A stretch of 9,560 nt of DNA from Urinicoccus sp. GTDB taxonomy: Bacteria > Bacillota > Clostridia > Tissierellales > Peptoniphilaceae. The translations under genes and the position numbers were made by a program. Location: assembly GCA_029983435.1 (NCBI GenBank), contig JASBZN010000033.1:1-9560 (forward strand), in the 5' to 3' direction. Position 1 is the stretch's first letter. Each line of letters opens with the position of its first letter. The notes beneath the pieces were generated by a model that did no database searches, had not been told where the DNA came from, and saw only the letters and a program-made list of their open reading frames with translations. Shown here piece by piece: positions 1-6,215 of the stretch.

Positions 1-15
1 CGTCCCCAAAGGACG
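1..15 (-). terminator. Conditional terminator of the T-box leader, partial
   Basis: On the minus strand CGTCC (15-11) pairs with GGACG (5-1) around a TTTGG loop. The preceding GCTTT (20-16) has its expected partner and the U-run beyond base 1, so only the upper half of the hairpin is visible. It competes with the antiterminator for bases 9-17. That the stem is completed by AAAGC and a T-run outside the window is prediction. Confidence 0.8.
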
Positions 16-42
16 AAAGCATAAACTTCGTGTTACCACCTT
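9..42 (-). promoter_or_regulatory. T-box antiterminator element
   Basis: Helix A1 pairs AAGG (42-39) with CCUU (12-9). Helix A2 pairs ACGAA (31-27) with UUCGU (17-13). Between them, on the 5' side, is the exact 7-base bulge UGGUAAC (38-32) expected to hold the tRNA acceptor end. UGGU would pair with ACCA, so the cognate tRNA should have A at discriminator position 73. The UUCGUCC strand is shared with the terminator, so the two folds exclude each other. Confidence 0.88.
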
Positions 43-252
43 AATTCATTTAAGTCTCACAACTTAAACCTCTTCAGGTACTATCATACCCTATCTCTAT
101 AACGGGAGAACCCGTAACCGTCTAAAAAATTCGACGATTCCAATAAAAAGACCATGTTCCTAAACTCTTTCTTTGCTTCTCTCACCAAACGAAGCTCTCT
201 GGGAAAGTCCAAGCTCAGTACTCTTCTTTTTTTCTTGTTTGAGTATAAAAGT

Positions 253-281
253 ATTATATCGGGGTCTTCTTTTCTTGTCAA
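253..281 (-). promoter_or_regulatory. Sigma-A promoter of the T-box transcript
   Basis: Perfect consensus on the minus strand: TTGACA (281-276), a 17-base spacer, then TATAAT (258-253). An A/T-rich block (about 300-283) sits upstream of the -35 like an UP element. The start site is expected near 246, just before stem I. The promoter lies 20 bases downstream of the yacP stop codon, giving the T-box unit its own start. Confidence 0.92.
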
Positions 282-300
282 GAATAAGTAAAAAATTTTT

Positions 301-843
301 CTAATGGGGATCTAAACGATTTTTTAATTCCAAAAGGGATTCCATGGTAGCCTCTTCTAAACTATTGACGGTTCCCTCTTCTTTAAGGCGGTTTTTCCGC
401 CGAAGAAGTCCTTCCCTAGCATGGGCCACTTCCAGCTCCAACTCCCGAGCAGAAATTCTCGTTCCTCCTCGGGATAAGATAATTTGCTGTTCCATCCCAT
501 CACTTGTTGCCACCCTTACCCGCCGGTGCCTTCCTATGAGGTTGAGTTCTTGCTCAATATAGTGGTCCGCTGTTTGCATGGCCTTGGTAAAAACAACATG
601 GATTCCCTTGTAGTAAAACTCTTCTCCAGGATTTTTTTTGACCTTATAGGCATCAAAGACCAAGATAACAAACTGCCCCGTATAGTGGGCATACTCCACC
701 ATCCTATCCATGAGTTTTTTTCGCGCCTGTTCAAAGTCCTCTTCCTGGTCCTTGGCCAAACTGGGCCAGGCATTTAGGATGTTGTAGCCATCTACAAAAA
801 GATAGGGTCGATCTTTTTTATAGTAGCTTTTAACTTTCTTCAT
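301..843 (-). CDS. yacP: YacP/Rae1-type NYN-domain ribonuclease
   Basis: Probable PIN-like endoribonuclease of the YacP family; the Bacillus subtilis member (Rae1) enters the ribosomal A site and cuts mRNA during translation. The 180-residue protein shows the acidic positions of the NYN fold: VDGYNILNAW (17-26, Asp18), VFDAY (62-66, Asp64), TADHYIE (91-97, Asp93) and ATSDGMEQ (112-119, Asp115). The C-terminal third (about 133-180) is charged and probably helical. The ATG at 843 is chosen because AGGAAG (853-848) precedes it; a TTG at 864 would add seven residues but has no better ribosome site. The start overlaps the rlmB stop by 14 bases, so translation is likely coupled. It is the last gene of the cysS operon, and placement beside rlmB matches other Firmicutes. 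Family assignment is firm; the exact target is inferred. Confidence 0.93.
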   Translation of the reverse strand: MKKVKSYYKKDRPYLFVDGYNILNAWPSLAKDQEEDFEQARKKLMDRMVEYAHYTGQFVILVFDAYKVKKNPGEEFYYKGIHVVFTKAMQTADHYIEQELNLIGRHRRVRVATSDGMEQQIILSRGGTRISARELELEVAHAREGLLRRKNRLKEEGTVNSLEEATMESLLELKNRLDPH

Positions 844-1561
844 GACGCTTCCTGGCAATGTCAAAGGCCAGGATCCCAGCTACCACAGAAACATTTAAAG
901 AATCCAAGTCTCCGTACATGGGAATGGATAGGATTCCATCCAAGTGACTCTTGGTTGGATCACTTAGACCCTTTCCTTCACTTCCCAAGACAAGGCAAAT
1001 GGGTCCCTTGGTATTTTGTTCATAGTAGGGTCTTTCCCCCATGTCTGCTCCATAGACCCAAATGTTATCTTTCTTTAACCTTTCAATGGTTTGGTTGACA
1101 TTGGTTACTTGGGCAATTTTAATATGGGCGCAGGCTCCAGCACTGGTTTTAAATACCGTTCCTGTTACCTTGGCAGACCGGTGCTTGGGAATTAAAATTC
1201 CATGGGCTCCAGCCAGGTAGGCCGTCCGAATAATCGCTCCCAAATTTTGTGGATCCTCCACCCCATCCAGTAAGAGAAGAAAAGGATCCTCTCCCTTCTT
1301 TTTAATCATAGAGAGAATTTCTTCATAAGAGCTATAGGAATAGGGCTTGATTTCACAAACGACCCCCTGGTGGTTTTTCCCTTGACTTAAATCATCTAAA
1401 AAATTCCTGTCTACTACTTTTACAGGGACCTTTTTTTCCTTGGCCAAGTCTTTAAATTTAGCCACATTCCCCTTGTTGTTTTTTAGCAAATAGAGGTTCT
1501 TGGCCATGTTTTTTTCCACAGCCTCTTCCACGGGTTTTCTTCCGTAAATTAAATCTTGCAT
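830..1561 (-). CDS. rlmB: 23S rRNA 2'-O-ribose methyltransferase, TrmH/RlmB family
   Basis: SPOUT-class methyltransferase that transfers a methyl group from S-adenosylmethionine to a ribose 2'-OH; E. coli RlmB acts on G2251 of 23S rRNA in the P loop. At 243 residues it equals the usual family length. The N-terminal part (1-70) matches the substrate-binding domain (start MQDLIYGRKPVEEA). The knotted catalytic domain shows motif 1 DGVEDPQNLGAIIRTA (99-114, Asn106 and Arg112), motif 2 LGSEGKGLS (192-200, Glu195) and motif 3 IPMYGDLDSLNVSVV (213-227, Asn223). The start overlaps thyX by 13 bases and is preceded by AGGGGATG. Fourth gene of the operon. B. subtilis calls the orthologue YacO. The modified nucleotide here is inferred from the family, and a related tRNA or rRNA target is possible. 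Confidence 0.95.
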   Translation of the reverse strand: MQDLIYGRKPVEEAVEKNMAKNLYLLKNNKGNVAKFKDLAKEKKVPVKVVDRNFLDDLSQGKNHQGVVCEIKPYSYSSYEEILSMIKKKGEDPFLLLLDGVEDPQNLGAIIRTAYLAGAHGILIPKHRSAKVTGTVFKTSAGACAHIKIAQVTNVNQTIERLKKDNIWVYGADMGERPYYEQNTKGPICLVLGSEGKGLSDPTKSHLDGILSIPMYGDLDSLNVSVVAGILAFDIARKRHEES

Positions 1562-2313
1562 TGGTTTTCATCCCCTAAAAAATACGCCCGCACTTCTTCC
1601 ATTTTGCCACAAGTCATCTTTCCTTCTGGACAGGGGCCTTGCACACAACCTGGACCAGCCTTAGCAAATAGCTCAGGATAGACTTTTTTTACTTCCTTGA
1701 GCATTTGCGTAGCCATTGCCCGAATTTCCCATTGGGCTCTATTGCAACACCGTAGAGAAAAGAAGTGTAGAAGGGTTCGGACATTCATGGTAAGAATAAT
1801 TTTGGTTTCACACGCGTTGGGAAAGACGTAGCGAGCATCTTCAATGGCTCTTTTTTCAATGGTCTTTCTTTCCTTTTCAGAAACGGGTCCCTTCTTTAAT
1901 TCTTGGTCAACAAGCTCTTGAACCAAGGCCTCATAAGCCTTTTGGTCCCGGTCCATGCTGGCTTCAAAAATTTCCTTGGCCTTGGGATTTTTTTCAATGG
2001 CTGGAGGAATGATGTAGTCAAACTGATCCAGACGGACATACCGTTGGGACTGTTGGGAATAACTTGCCAAGCGGTGGCGGACCAATTGATGGGAGCAGGC
2101 TCTGGAAATCCCCTCTACATAAAAGGTAAAGCTCACATGCTCCATAGGAGACATATGGCCAATTCCAGCCAACATCTTAACGAAACGACTCACTTCTTCT
2201 GGAGAAGATTTCTCCTTAATGTCTTCAAGGCCTGCCTGGGAATAACACAATTTTGCAGCTTGGGCAATAAGTTCATCCCCATGAGGGGTATAATCTAATA
2301 GTTCAACTTTCAT
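1549..2313 (-). CDS. thyX: Flavin-dependent thymidylate synthase
   Basis: Makes dTMP from dUMP with methylene-tetrahydrofolate, FAD and NADPH, releasing tetrahydrofolate rather than dihydrofolate. The 254-residue protein carries the diagnostic RHRX7S signature as RHRLASYSQQSQRY (79-92, with Arg79, His80, Arg81 and Ser89). The dUMP/FAD region FFSLRCCNRAQWEIRAMA (184-201) is also present. The last 35 residues hold three cysteines (223, 228, 235) in a C-X4-C-X6-C pattern in front of a charged tail, beyond the catalytic core; Cys189 and Cys190 lie next to the conserved Arg188. The ATG at 2313 overlaps the mrnC stop by 11 bases and has AAAGGAT upstream. Its place between mrnC and rlmB differs from B. 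subtilis, which lacks it there. No thyA is visible. Confidence 0.96.
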   Translation of the reverse strand: MKVELLDYTPHGDELIAQAAKLCYSQAGLEDIKEKSSPEEVSRFVKMLAGIGHMSPMEHVSFTFYVEGISRACSHQLVRHRLASYSQQSQRYVRLDQFDYIIPPAIEKNPKAKEIFEASMDRDQKAYEALVQELVDQELKKGPVSEKERKTIEKRAIEDARYVFPNACETKIILTMNVRTLLHFFSLRCCNRAQWEIRAMATQMLKEVKKVYPELFAKAGPGCVQGPCPEGKMTCGKMEEVRAYFLGDENQCKI

Positions 2314-2719
2314 TTTCCCACATCCTTTGGAATAGTTCTCTTAAGCGGTCCCTTTGGCCCGTTAGATATAAATAGCCCCATAAACTTTCAAAGCCTGTTG
2401 CCAAGCGATAGTCATTCATGCTGGCATTTTTGGCCCGGGTTTTGGGGTGGGCATTTCGCCCCCTTCTCACATAGGTCTTTTCTTCTTCTGTCAGTCGGTC
2501 TTCTATCTTTTTTATAGCTTCTGCTTGAGCATGGGCTTTTACCATGCTGGCACTTTTTTTGTGAAGCTGGGCTGGTTTGGTTTTACCATCTAAAATCCAG
2601 CTCCGGACCATAATTTCATACACTGCATCCCCTAAATAGGCCAGGGTCAAAATAGGAATTTGCTTTAAATCAATGGTTTCCCTGGCCATATTTAGGTCAT
2701 CTGTTAGATTCTTTTCCAT
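2303..2719 (-). CDS. mrnC: Mini-ribonuclease III (MrnC)
   Basis: RNase III catalytic domain without a double-stranded RNA-binding domain. In B. subtilis it trims both ends of 23S rRNA precursor, helped by ribosomal protein L3. The protein has 138 residues, normal for the family. The signature LAYLGDAVYE (26-35) gives catalytic Asp31, and FESLWGYLYLTG (110-121) gives Glu111. Between them are KPAQLHKKSASMVKAHAQAEA (48-68) and RRGRNAHPKTRAKNA (85-99), both characteristic of MrnC. The ATG at 2719 overlaps the cysS stop by 16 bases and has only a weak GGA ribosome site, so coupling with cysS is likely. A second ATG at residue 11 is less favoured because its upstream sequence is poor. The chain cysS-mrnC is conserved across Firmicutes. 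Confidence 0.95.
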   Translation of the reverse strand: MEKNLTDDLNMARETIDLKQIPILTLAYLGDAVYEIMVRSWILDGKTKPAQLHKKSASMVKAHAQAEAIKKIEDRLTEEEKTYVRRGRNAHPKTRAKNASMNDYRLATGFESLWGYLYLTGQRDRLRELFQRMWENES

Positions 2720-4089
2720 TTTGTTCCATCTCTAGAATCTTCAATGGCAATTCCCATTTCTGTTAATTGGTCCCGAATCTCATCTGCTCGAGCAAAGTCT
2801 TTATTTTTTCGAGCATCTTCTCTTTCTTTAATTAAGGTCAAGACTTCTTCATCTACTTGGTCTTCTTCCTTATTTAAAAGTCCCAAGACCTTGGCCAGTT
2901 CTCCATAGACCTTTTTCGCTTTTTTCAGGCTTTCTTTTCCAACTTCTTCGTTGATCCCTTGGTTGATCCGTTTGGAAAGGTCAAAGAGTTTAGAAACTGC
3001 ATCTGCTGTGTTCATATCATCTTCCATGGCCTGGCAAAACTCTTCTTTCAATTGAGCCACATCTTTATCAAAGTCTGGGCTTTCCTTCGCTTGGGCTTTT
3101 TCTAAGGCAGCTTCCAGGCGGTCTTTGGTATTGTAGAGTCTTTCCAGAGCGTGTTTATTTTGGTCCATTACTTCCTGGGAAAAATTAATAGGGCTTCTGT
3201 AGTGACTGGAAATTAAAAACAGACGCAGGACTTCTAGGTCATATTCCTTGCTAATGTCCCGAACAGTAAAAAAGTTCCCCTTGGACTTACTCATCTTTTC
3301 ATGGTCCACTGTAATCATGCCATTGTGGAGCCAAAATCTTGCAAAGTCCTTGCCATTATGCGCTTCAGATTGGGCAATTTCATTTTCATGATGGGGAAAT
3401 TCTAAGTCTTCTCCCCCAGTATGGATATCAATAGTTTCTCCTAAAAGAGTCTTGGCCATAACGGAGCATTCAATATGCCAGCCAGGCCGTCCTTCTGACC
3501 AGGGGCTTTCCCAGGCTGGTTCCCCTTCTTTTTTCTTCTTCCAAAGGGCAAAATCCCCAGGATTTTTCTTTCTTTCATTGACCCCAATCCTGGCTCCACT
3601 TTGCAGGTCTTCTAAGTTCTTACCAGAAAGCTTTCCATAGTCCTTGGCCTTAGTGATATCAAAATAGACATCGCCATCTAAGGGGTAAGCTGCCCCCTTG
3701 TCTACCAAGTCTTTAATAAAGGCAATAATTTCATCCATATGCTCTGTAGCTCTGGGGTTTAAGGTCTTGTATTCATAGAGGTTAAGACCTTGGGCATCTT
3801 TTTTAAATTCTCCAATAAAGCGATCGGCGATGTCCCTTACTTGGACACCTTCTTCATTGGCCCGTTTAATCATCTTGTCGTCAATATCTGTAAAATTGAC
3901 AACGAAATCCACATCCCAACCCTTGTAGATAAAGTACCGGCGCAGGGTATCAAATACCACCATGGGTCGAGCATTTCCAACGTGAATATAATTGTAAACA
4001 GTGGGGCCACAGTTATACATGCGAACGTGCTTATCTTGGATGGGAGTAAATTCTTCTTTCTTTCGAGTTAAGGTATTATATAATTTCAT
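2704..4089 (-). CDS. cysS: Cysteinyl-tRNA synthetase
   Basis: Class I aminoacyl-tRNA synthetase charging tRNA-Cys with cysteine. The 461-residue product, counted from MKLYNTLTRK, has the HIGH-type motif HVGN (36-39) and KMSKS (265-269). The zinc ligands that select cysteine thiol fit Cys27, Cys208, His233 and Glu237 within FPHHENEIAQ. The C-terminal part is the helical anticodon-binding region, ending GTKWKRI. The ATG at 4089 is chosen over an upstream in-frame ATG at 4116 because GGGAGGTC sits 3 bases before it. First gene of the five-gene operon, with its promoter at 4177-4149. The leader is only about 50 bases and holds no T-box, unlike many Firmicute cysS genes. Upstream cysE and gltX, common in Bacilli, are absent. 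Confidence 0.97.
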   Translation of the reverse strand: MKLYNTLTRKKEEFTPIQDKHVRMYNCGPTVYNYIHVGNARPMVVFDTLRRYFIYKGWDVDFVVNFTDIDDKMIKRANEEGVQVRDIADRFIGEFKKDAQGLNLYEYKTLNPRATEHMDEIIAFIKDLVDKGAAYPLDGDVYFDITKAKDYGKLSGKNLEDLQSGARIGVNERKKNPGDFALWKKKKEGEPAWESPWSEGRPGWHIECSVMAKTLLGETIDIHTGGEDLEFPHHENEIAQSEAHNGKDFARFWLHNGMITVDHEKMSKSKGNFFTVRDISKEYDLEVLRLFLISSHYRSPINFSQEVMDQNKHALERLYNTKDRLEAALEKAQAKESPDFDKDVAQLKEEFCQAMEDDMNTADAVSKLFDLSKRINQGINEEVGKESLKKAKKVYGELAKVLGLLNKEEDQVDEEVLTLIKEREDARKNKDFARADEIRDQLTEMGIAIEDSRDGTKWKRI

Positions 4090-4092
4090 TTT

Positions 4093-4100
4093 GACCTCCC
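4093..4100 (-). promoter_or_regulatory. Ribosome binding site that fixes the cysS start
   Basis: GGGAGGTC on the minus strand, three bases before the ATG at 4089. The alternative ATG at 4116 lies upstream of this site and would place it inside the coding region, so the shorter protein is preferred. Confidence 0.88.
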
Positions 4101-4148
4101 TAAAATCTATTATCATCTCTAGTAAAGAGGATTCTACTTATCTACTTT

Positions 4149-4177
4149 ATTATACGAAAAATTTCACCTTCCATCAA
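4149..4177 (-). promoter_or_regulatory. Sigma-A promoter of the cysS-mrnC-thyX-rlmB-yacP operon
   Basis: TTGATG (4177-4172), a 17-base spacer, and a perfect TATAAT (4154-4149) on the minus strand. A start near 4142 leaves a leader of roughly 50 bases with no strong hairpin. It lies immediately after the terminator at 4186-4219, so the operon begins cleanly here. Confidence 0.9.
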
Positions 4178-4185
4178 GAGACCTA

Positions 4186-4219
4186 AAAAGGACCTGGGTC
4201 CTAAGACCCAGGTCCTTTT
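4186..4219 (-). terminator. Rho-independent terminator after the GNAT gene
   Basis: A 15-bp perfect stem (4186-4200 with 4205-4219) around a 4-base loop, core GGACCTGGGTC. On the minus strand it sits 7 bases past the GNAT stop codon and its 3' arm runs into TTTTTA. The opposite strand ends in CTTTTCTCTTTCTT, so the hairpin could also act in reverse, but no plus-strand gene needs it. Confidence 0.93.
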
Positions 4220-4226
4220 CTCTTTC

Positions 4227-4502
4227 TTAGCCAAGATAAACATCTTGGTAGTCTTCTGTTGTTTCTAGTTTTTCCTTGGCATAGGAGCAAGTAGCTCGTA
4301 GTTTAAAGCCTTCTTCTCTGGCTCTTTTTACGACTTCATCTACAAGCTTTCCTGCAACACCTTGACCTCTTAGGGAAGAATCCACACCTGTGTGAGTAAT
4401 ATTTACTTCTCCTTCTCCTGAGGGTTGGTAGTTAATCACCGCTTCATTGTCTGTTTCGCTATTGCCAACATAAATACAGTTGTTTCCACGTTTAAATTCC
4501 AT
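4227..4502 (-). CDS. Small GNAT-family N-acetyltransferase (YjdJ/NATD1 type)
   Basis: Single-domain acetyltransferase of the very short GNAT class (Acetyltransf_CG family). The 91-residue protein shows the acetyl-CoA pyrophosphate loop VDSSLRGQGVAGKL (40-53; Arg45-Gly51), the preceding strand EVNITHTGV (32-40) and the family's CSYAKEKLE segment (72-80). The substrate is unknown for most members and cannot be told from the sequence. The ATG at 4502 is chosen because a full AAGGAGGT site (4514-4507) stands four bases before it; an ATG at 4517 would add five residues and override that site. It lies 61 bases after the pyrophosphatase gene and is followed by a strong terminator. I see no convincing promoter of its own, so it is probably the last gene of that unit. 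No signal peptide or membrane segment. Confidence 0.9.
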   Translation of the reverse strand: MEFKRGNNCIYVGNSETDNEAVINYQPSGEGEVNITHTGVDSSLRGQGVAGKLVDEVVKRAREEGFKLRATCSYAKEKLETTEDYQDVYLG

Positions 4503-4506
4503 TTTT

Positions 4507-4514
4507 ACCTCCTT
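4507..4514 (-). promoter_or_regulatory. Ribosome binding site that fixes the GNAT start
   Basis: AAGGAGGT on the minus strand, four bases before the ATG at 4502. This near-perfect anti-16S match excludes the in-frame ATG at 4517, which lies upstream of it. Confidence 0.88.
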
Positions 4515-4563
4515 CAATTTCTTTCTTACTAAAAATTTACCCCTTCTAGGAAAATTTTAAACA

Positions 4564-6195
4564 CTAGGCCAGGTAGTCAATCACCTTGGGAAGAAGTTGC
4601 TTTTTCCGAGACATGAGTTTTGGAATGATTTTTCCTCCCTCTTTCCATCCCTCGTAGAAGGCCTTTTGAACCTTGGCCTTTTGGGGACCTTCCAGAATTA
4701 AAAGGGATTCCTCTTTTAATATATCTGTAATCATAAAGGCAAATAAGTCTTCCTTAGTCTGGTCCAAAATCCCCTTCATGGCCTTGGAAAAATCTTTTTG
4801 TAGGTCTTCTGCAGCAGCCAAATCCATAGTAAAGGCTTGACCCAACCGACATTTTTTGTCCTTGACTTGGAAGGTCTTTACATCTCCCCGAACTAGGGCT
4901 TCCACATCCTCCTTGGCAAACCGAGTGCCCGCTTCAAACATTTCCATGGCATATTGGTGGAGGTCTAAACCAGCCAAAGAAGCTAGACGTTTAGCCAGGT
5001 ATTCATCCTGTCTTGTAGACGTTGGGGACCTAAATTCCAAGGTGTCGGATAAGATGGCACTTAGGAGTAGGCCGGCAATTTCCTTGCTGGGCTCCATACC
5101 ATACTCAAAGTAAAGCTTGGCCACAATACTGGATGTCGACCCGATGGGTTCATTGCGAAAGAAAATGGGTTCGTTGGATATAGGCGCAGAAACCCGATGG
5201 TGGTCCACAATTTCTATAATTTCTGCCTCGTCAATATCCTGGATACTTTGCCGAGTTTCGTTGTGGTCGACTAAGATCAACTTGGGTTTTTCAAAGCTCA
5301 AAAGATGGTCCCGGGACAAAGATCCCACAACCCGGTCTTCTTGGTCCAAAACTGGGTAGGCACCATAGCGACTTTTTCTTAAGCCCTCTTGCACTTCTTC
5401 CAGGCTTTGGTTTAAGTAAAAAACCTGGAGATTGGACCGAGTGGCCTGGTAACCCACAGGAACAGCTTGAGGTAAGAGCCTTGTGGTCATAAAGGTAGAA
5501 AGAGGGGTCCGAATTACCATAACGCCTGCTTCCTGAGCTGCTTGTTTTACCTCTTCTTCTATTTTGGCATTCCTGGTTAAAATAATCAGGCTGACCTTTC
5601 TCTGAATGCTGGCTAGCTGGTATTCTTTTCTATCCCCTACAATTACCACGTCATTTTCTTTAATGGAATTTGTAGAGTTTTCTGGTGCATTGGCAAAGAC
5701 CCGCATAGCTCCTCTTTTTTCAATGGTTTGACCCTTGCCAACTAAAAGAGTCCCCCTTAAAACCTTCAGGATATTTTCAATGGGCGTTTGGGAATCAAAT
5801 AAAATTTCATCGGCCCAAACATCGCTATAGGACCGCCAAAGGTCTTGAAGAGTAACAATACCAAAGAGCTTGTCCTTTTCTGTAATAAAAAGGGTGTGTC
5901 TTTCTTTATCTTGGAGCAAATTTACCGCCTCATAAAGGGGCATGGAGTCCTCTATACAAAGGGCCTGGTCAAACTTCAAGTCTTCCACTGTGGACTTCAT
6001 GGATTCCACGAGTTTAGGTTCTTGAAAACCGAACCGATCTAAGACATACTTGGTTTCTTTATTTAAATCTCCCAAACGAATGGGTAGGTAATGGTGGCTG
6101 GATATTTCATTTTTAAAATCTGCATAGGCAATGGCGCTAGCAATAGAATCTGTATCTGGATTTTTATGACCTGTAATATAAATTGTTTCTTTCAT
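4564..6195 (-). CDS. ppaC: Manganese-dependent inorganic pyrophosphatase with CBS and DRTGG regulatory insert
   Basis: Family II pyrophosphatase of the DHH superfamily, splitting pyrophosphate to phosphate in the cytoplasm. The catalytic DHH domain is split. Residues 1-60 carry GHKNPDTDS (9-17, metal ligands His10, Asp14, Asp16). An insert of about 240 residues follows: CBS repeat 1 (about 68-125), a DRTGG domain (about 140-248) and CBS repeat 2 (about 250-300). The DHH domain then resumes with LVDHNE (308-313), IVDHHR (329-334) and SDTLEFRSPT (383-392). The DHHA2 domain ends with the substrate-binding SRKKQ (529-533). At 543 residues it fits CBS-DRTGG pyrophosphatases (plain forms are about 310). 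In characterised clostridial relatives the CBS part binds AMP/ADP (inhibiting) and diadenosine polyphosphates (activating), so energy-state control is inferred. ATG at 6195, preceded by AGGGGG. No clear promoter was found. Confidence 0.95.
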   Translation of the reverse strand: MKETIYITGHKNPDTDSIASAIAYADFKNEISSHHYLPIRLGDLNKETKYVLDRFGFQEPKLVESMKSTVEDLKFDQALCIEDSMPLYEAVNLLQDKERHTLFITEKDKLFGIVTLQDLWRSYSDVWADEILFDSQTPIENILKVLRGTLLVGKGQTIEKRGAMRVFANAPENSTNSIKENDVVIVGDRKEYQLASIQRKVSLIILTRNAKIEEEVKQAAQEAGVMVIRTPLSTFMTTRLLPQAVPVGYQATRSNLQVFYLNQSLEEVQEGLRKSRYGAYPVLDQEDRVVGSLSRDHLLSFEKPKLILVDHNETRQSIQDIDEAEIIEIVDHHRVSAPISNEPIFFRNEPIGSTSSIVAKLYFEYGMEPSKEIAGLLLSAILSDTLEFRSPTSTRQDEYLAKRLASLAGLDLHQYAMEMFEAGTRFAKEDVEALVRGDVKTFQVKDKKCRLGQAFTMDLAAAEDLQKDFSKAMKGILDQTKEDLFAFMITDILKEESLLILEGPQKAKVQKAFYEGWKEGGKIIPKLMSRKKQLLPKVIDYLA

Positions 6196-6215
6196 TATTC
6201 CCCCTATTCTTTGAC

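Larger units (their letters stand above)
1..246 (-). promoter_or_regulatory. T-box riboswitch leader (3' end beyond window edge)
   Basis: tRNA-sensing leader that lets transcription pass a terminator when an uncharged tRNA binds. Read on the minus strand. Stem I has a base helix AAAAAGA (231-225) with UCUUUUU (151-145), an AGUA element near 222-219, and helix CUUUC (207-203) with GAAAG (171-167). Its top carries the typical AGAGAG (200-195) and UUUGGUGAG (189-181) loops around GCUUC/GAAGC. Stem II pairs 138-133 with 122-117, and stem III pairs ACGGG (115-111) with CCCGU (106-102). A further 7-bp hairpin pairs 68-62 with 55-49. The T-box sequence with bulge UGGUAAC lies at 42-27. A specifier candidate follows GAA (159-157). 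The pairings and motifs are seen directly; the class assignment rests on known T-box architecture. The regulated gene lies beyond base 1 and is unknown. Confidence 0.9.

Noticed and set aside
84..281. 65-codon minus-strand ORF
   Set aside because: Its TTG start is the -35 box, its next codons cover the -10 box, and the rest encodes T-box stems I to III. It has no ribosome site and the product resembles no family I know.
534..773. Second minus-strand ORF inside yacP
   Set aside because: Out-of-frame shadow of the conserved NYN ribonuclease; the overlapping frame shows all catalytic motifs.
862..864. TTG start for yacP
   Set aside because: The ATG at 843 has AGGAAG upstream and gives the usual family N-terminus.
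1903..2298. 131-codon plus-strand ORF opposite thyX
   Set aside because: It is antisense to a well-conserved gene, has no family resemblance, and is explained by codon bias of the real frame. The same applies to the other plus-strand ORFs at 344-562, 484-777, 3452-3640, 3790-4071, 4001-4186, 4856-5113, 5117-5359, 5845-6042, 6091-6273 and 8976-9173.
4114..4116. Upstream ATG for cysS
   Set aside because: The strong GGGAGGTC site lies downstream of it and serves the ATG at 4089; the extra nine residues do not match the family.
4090..4148. T-box or other riboswitch upstream of cysS
   Set aside because: Only about 50 bases lie between the promoter and ATG, with no T-box sequence and at most a 4-bp hairpin (CTCT/AGAG).
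4503..4563. Promoter for the GNAT gene in the 61-base gap
   Set aside because: Only TTTAAA-16-TAAATT can be assembled, too weak in A/T-rich DNA to call.
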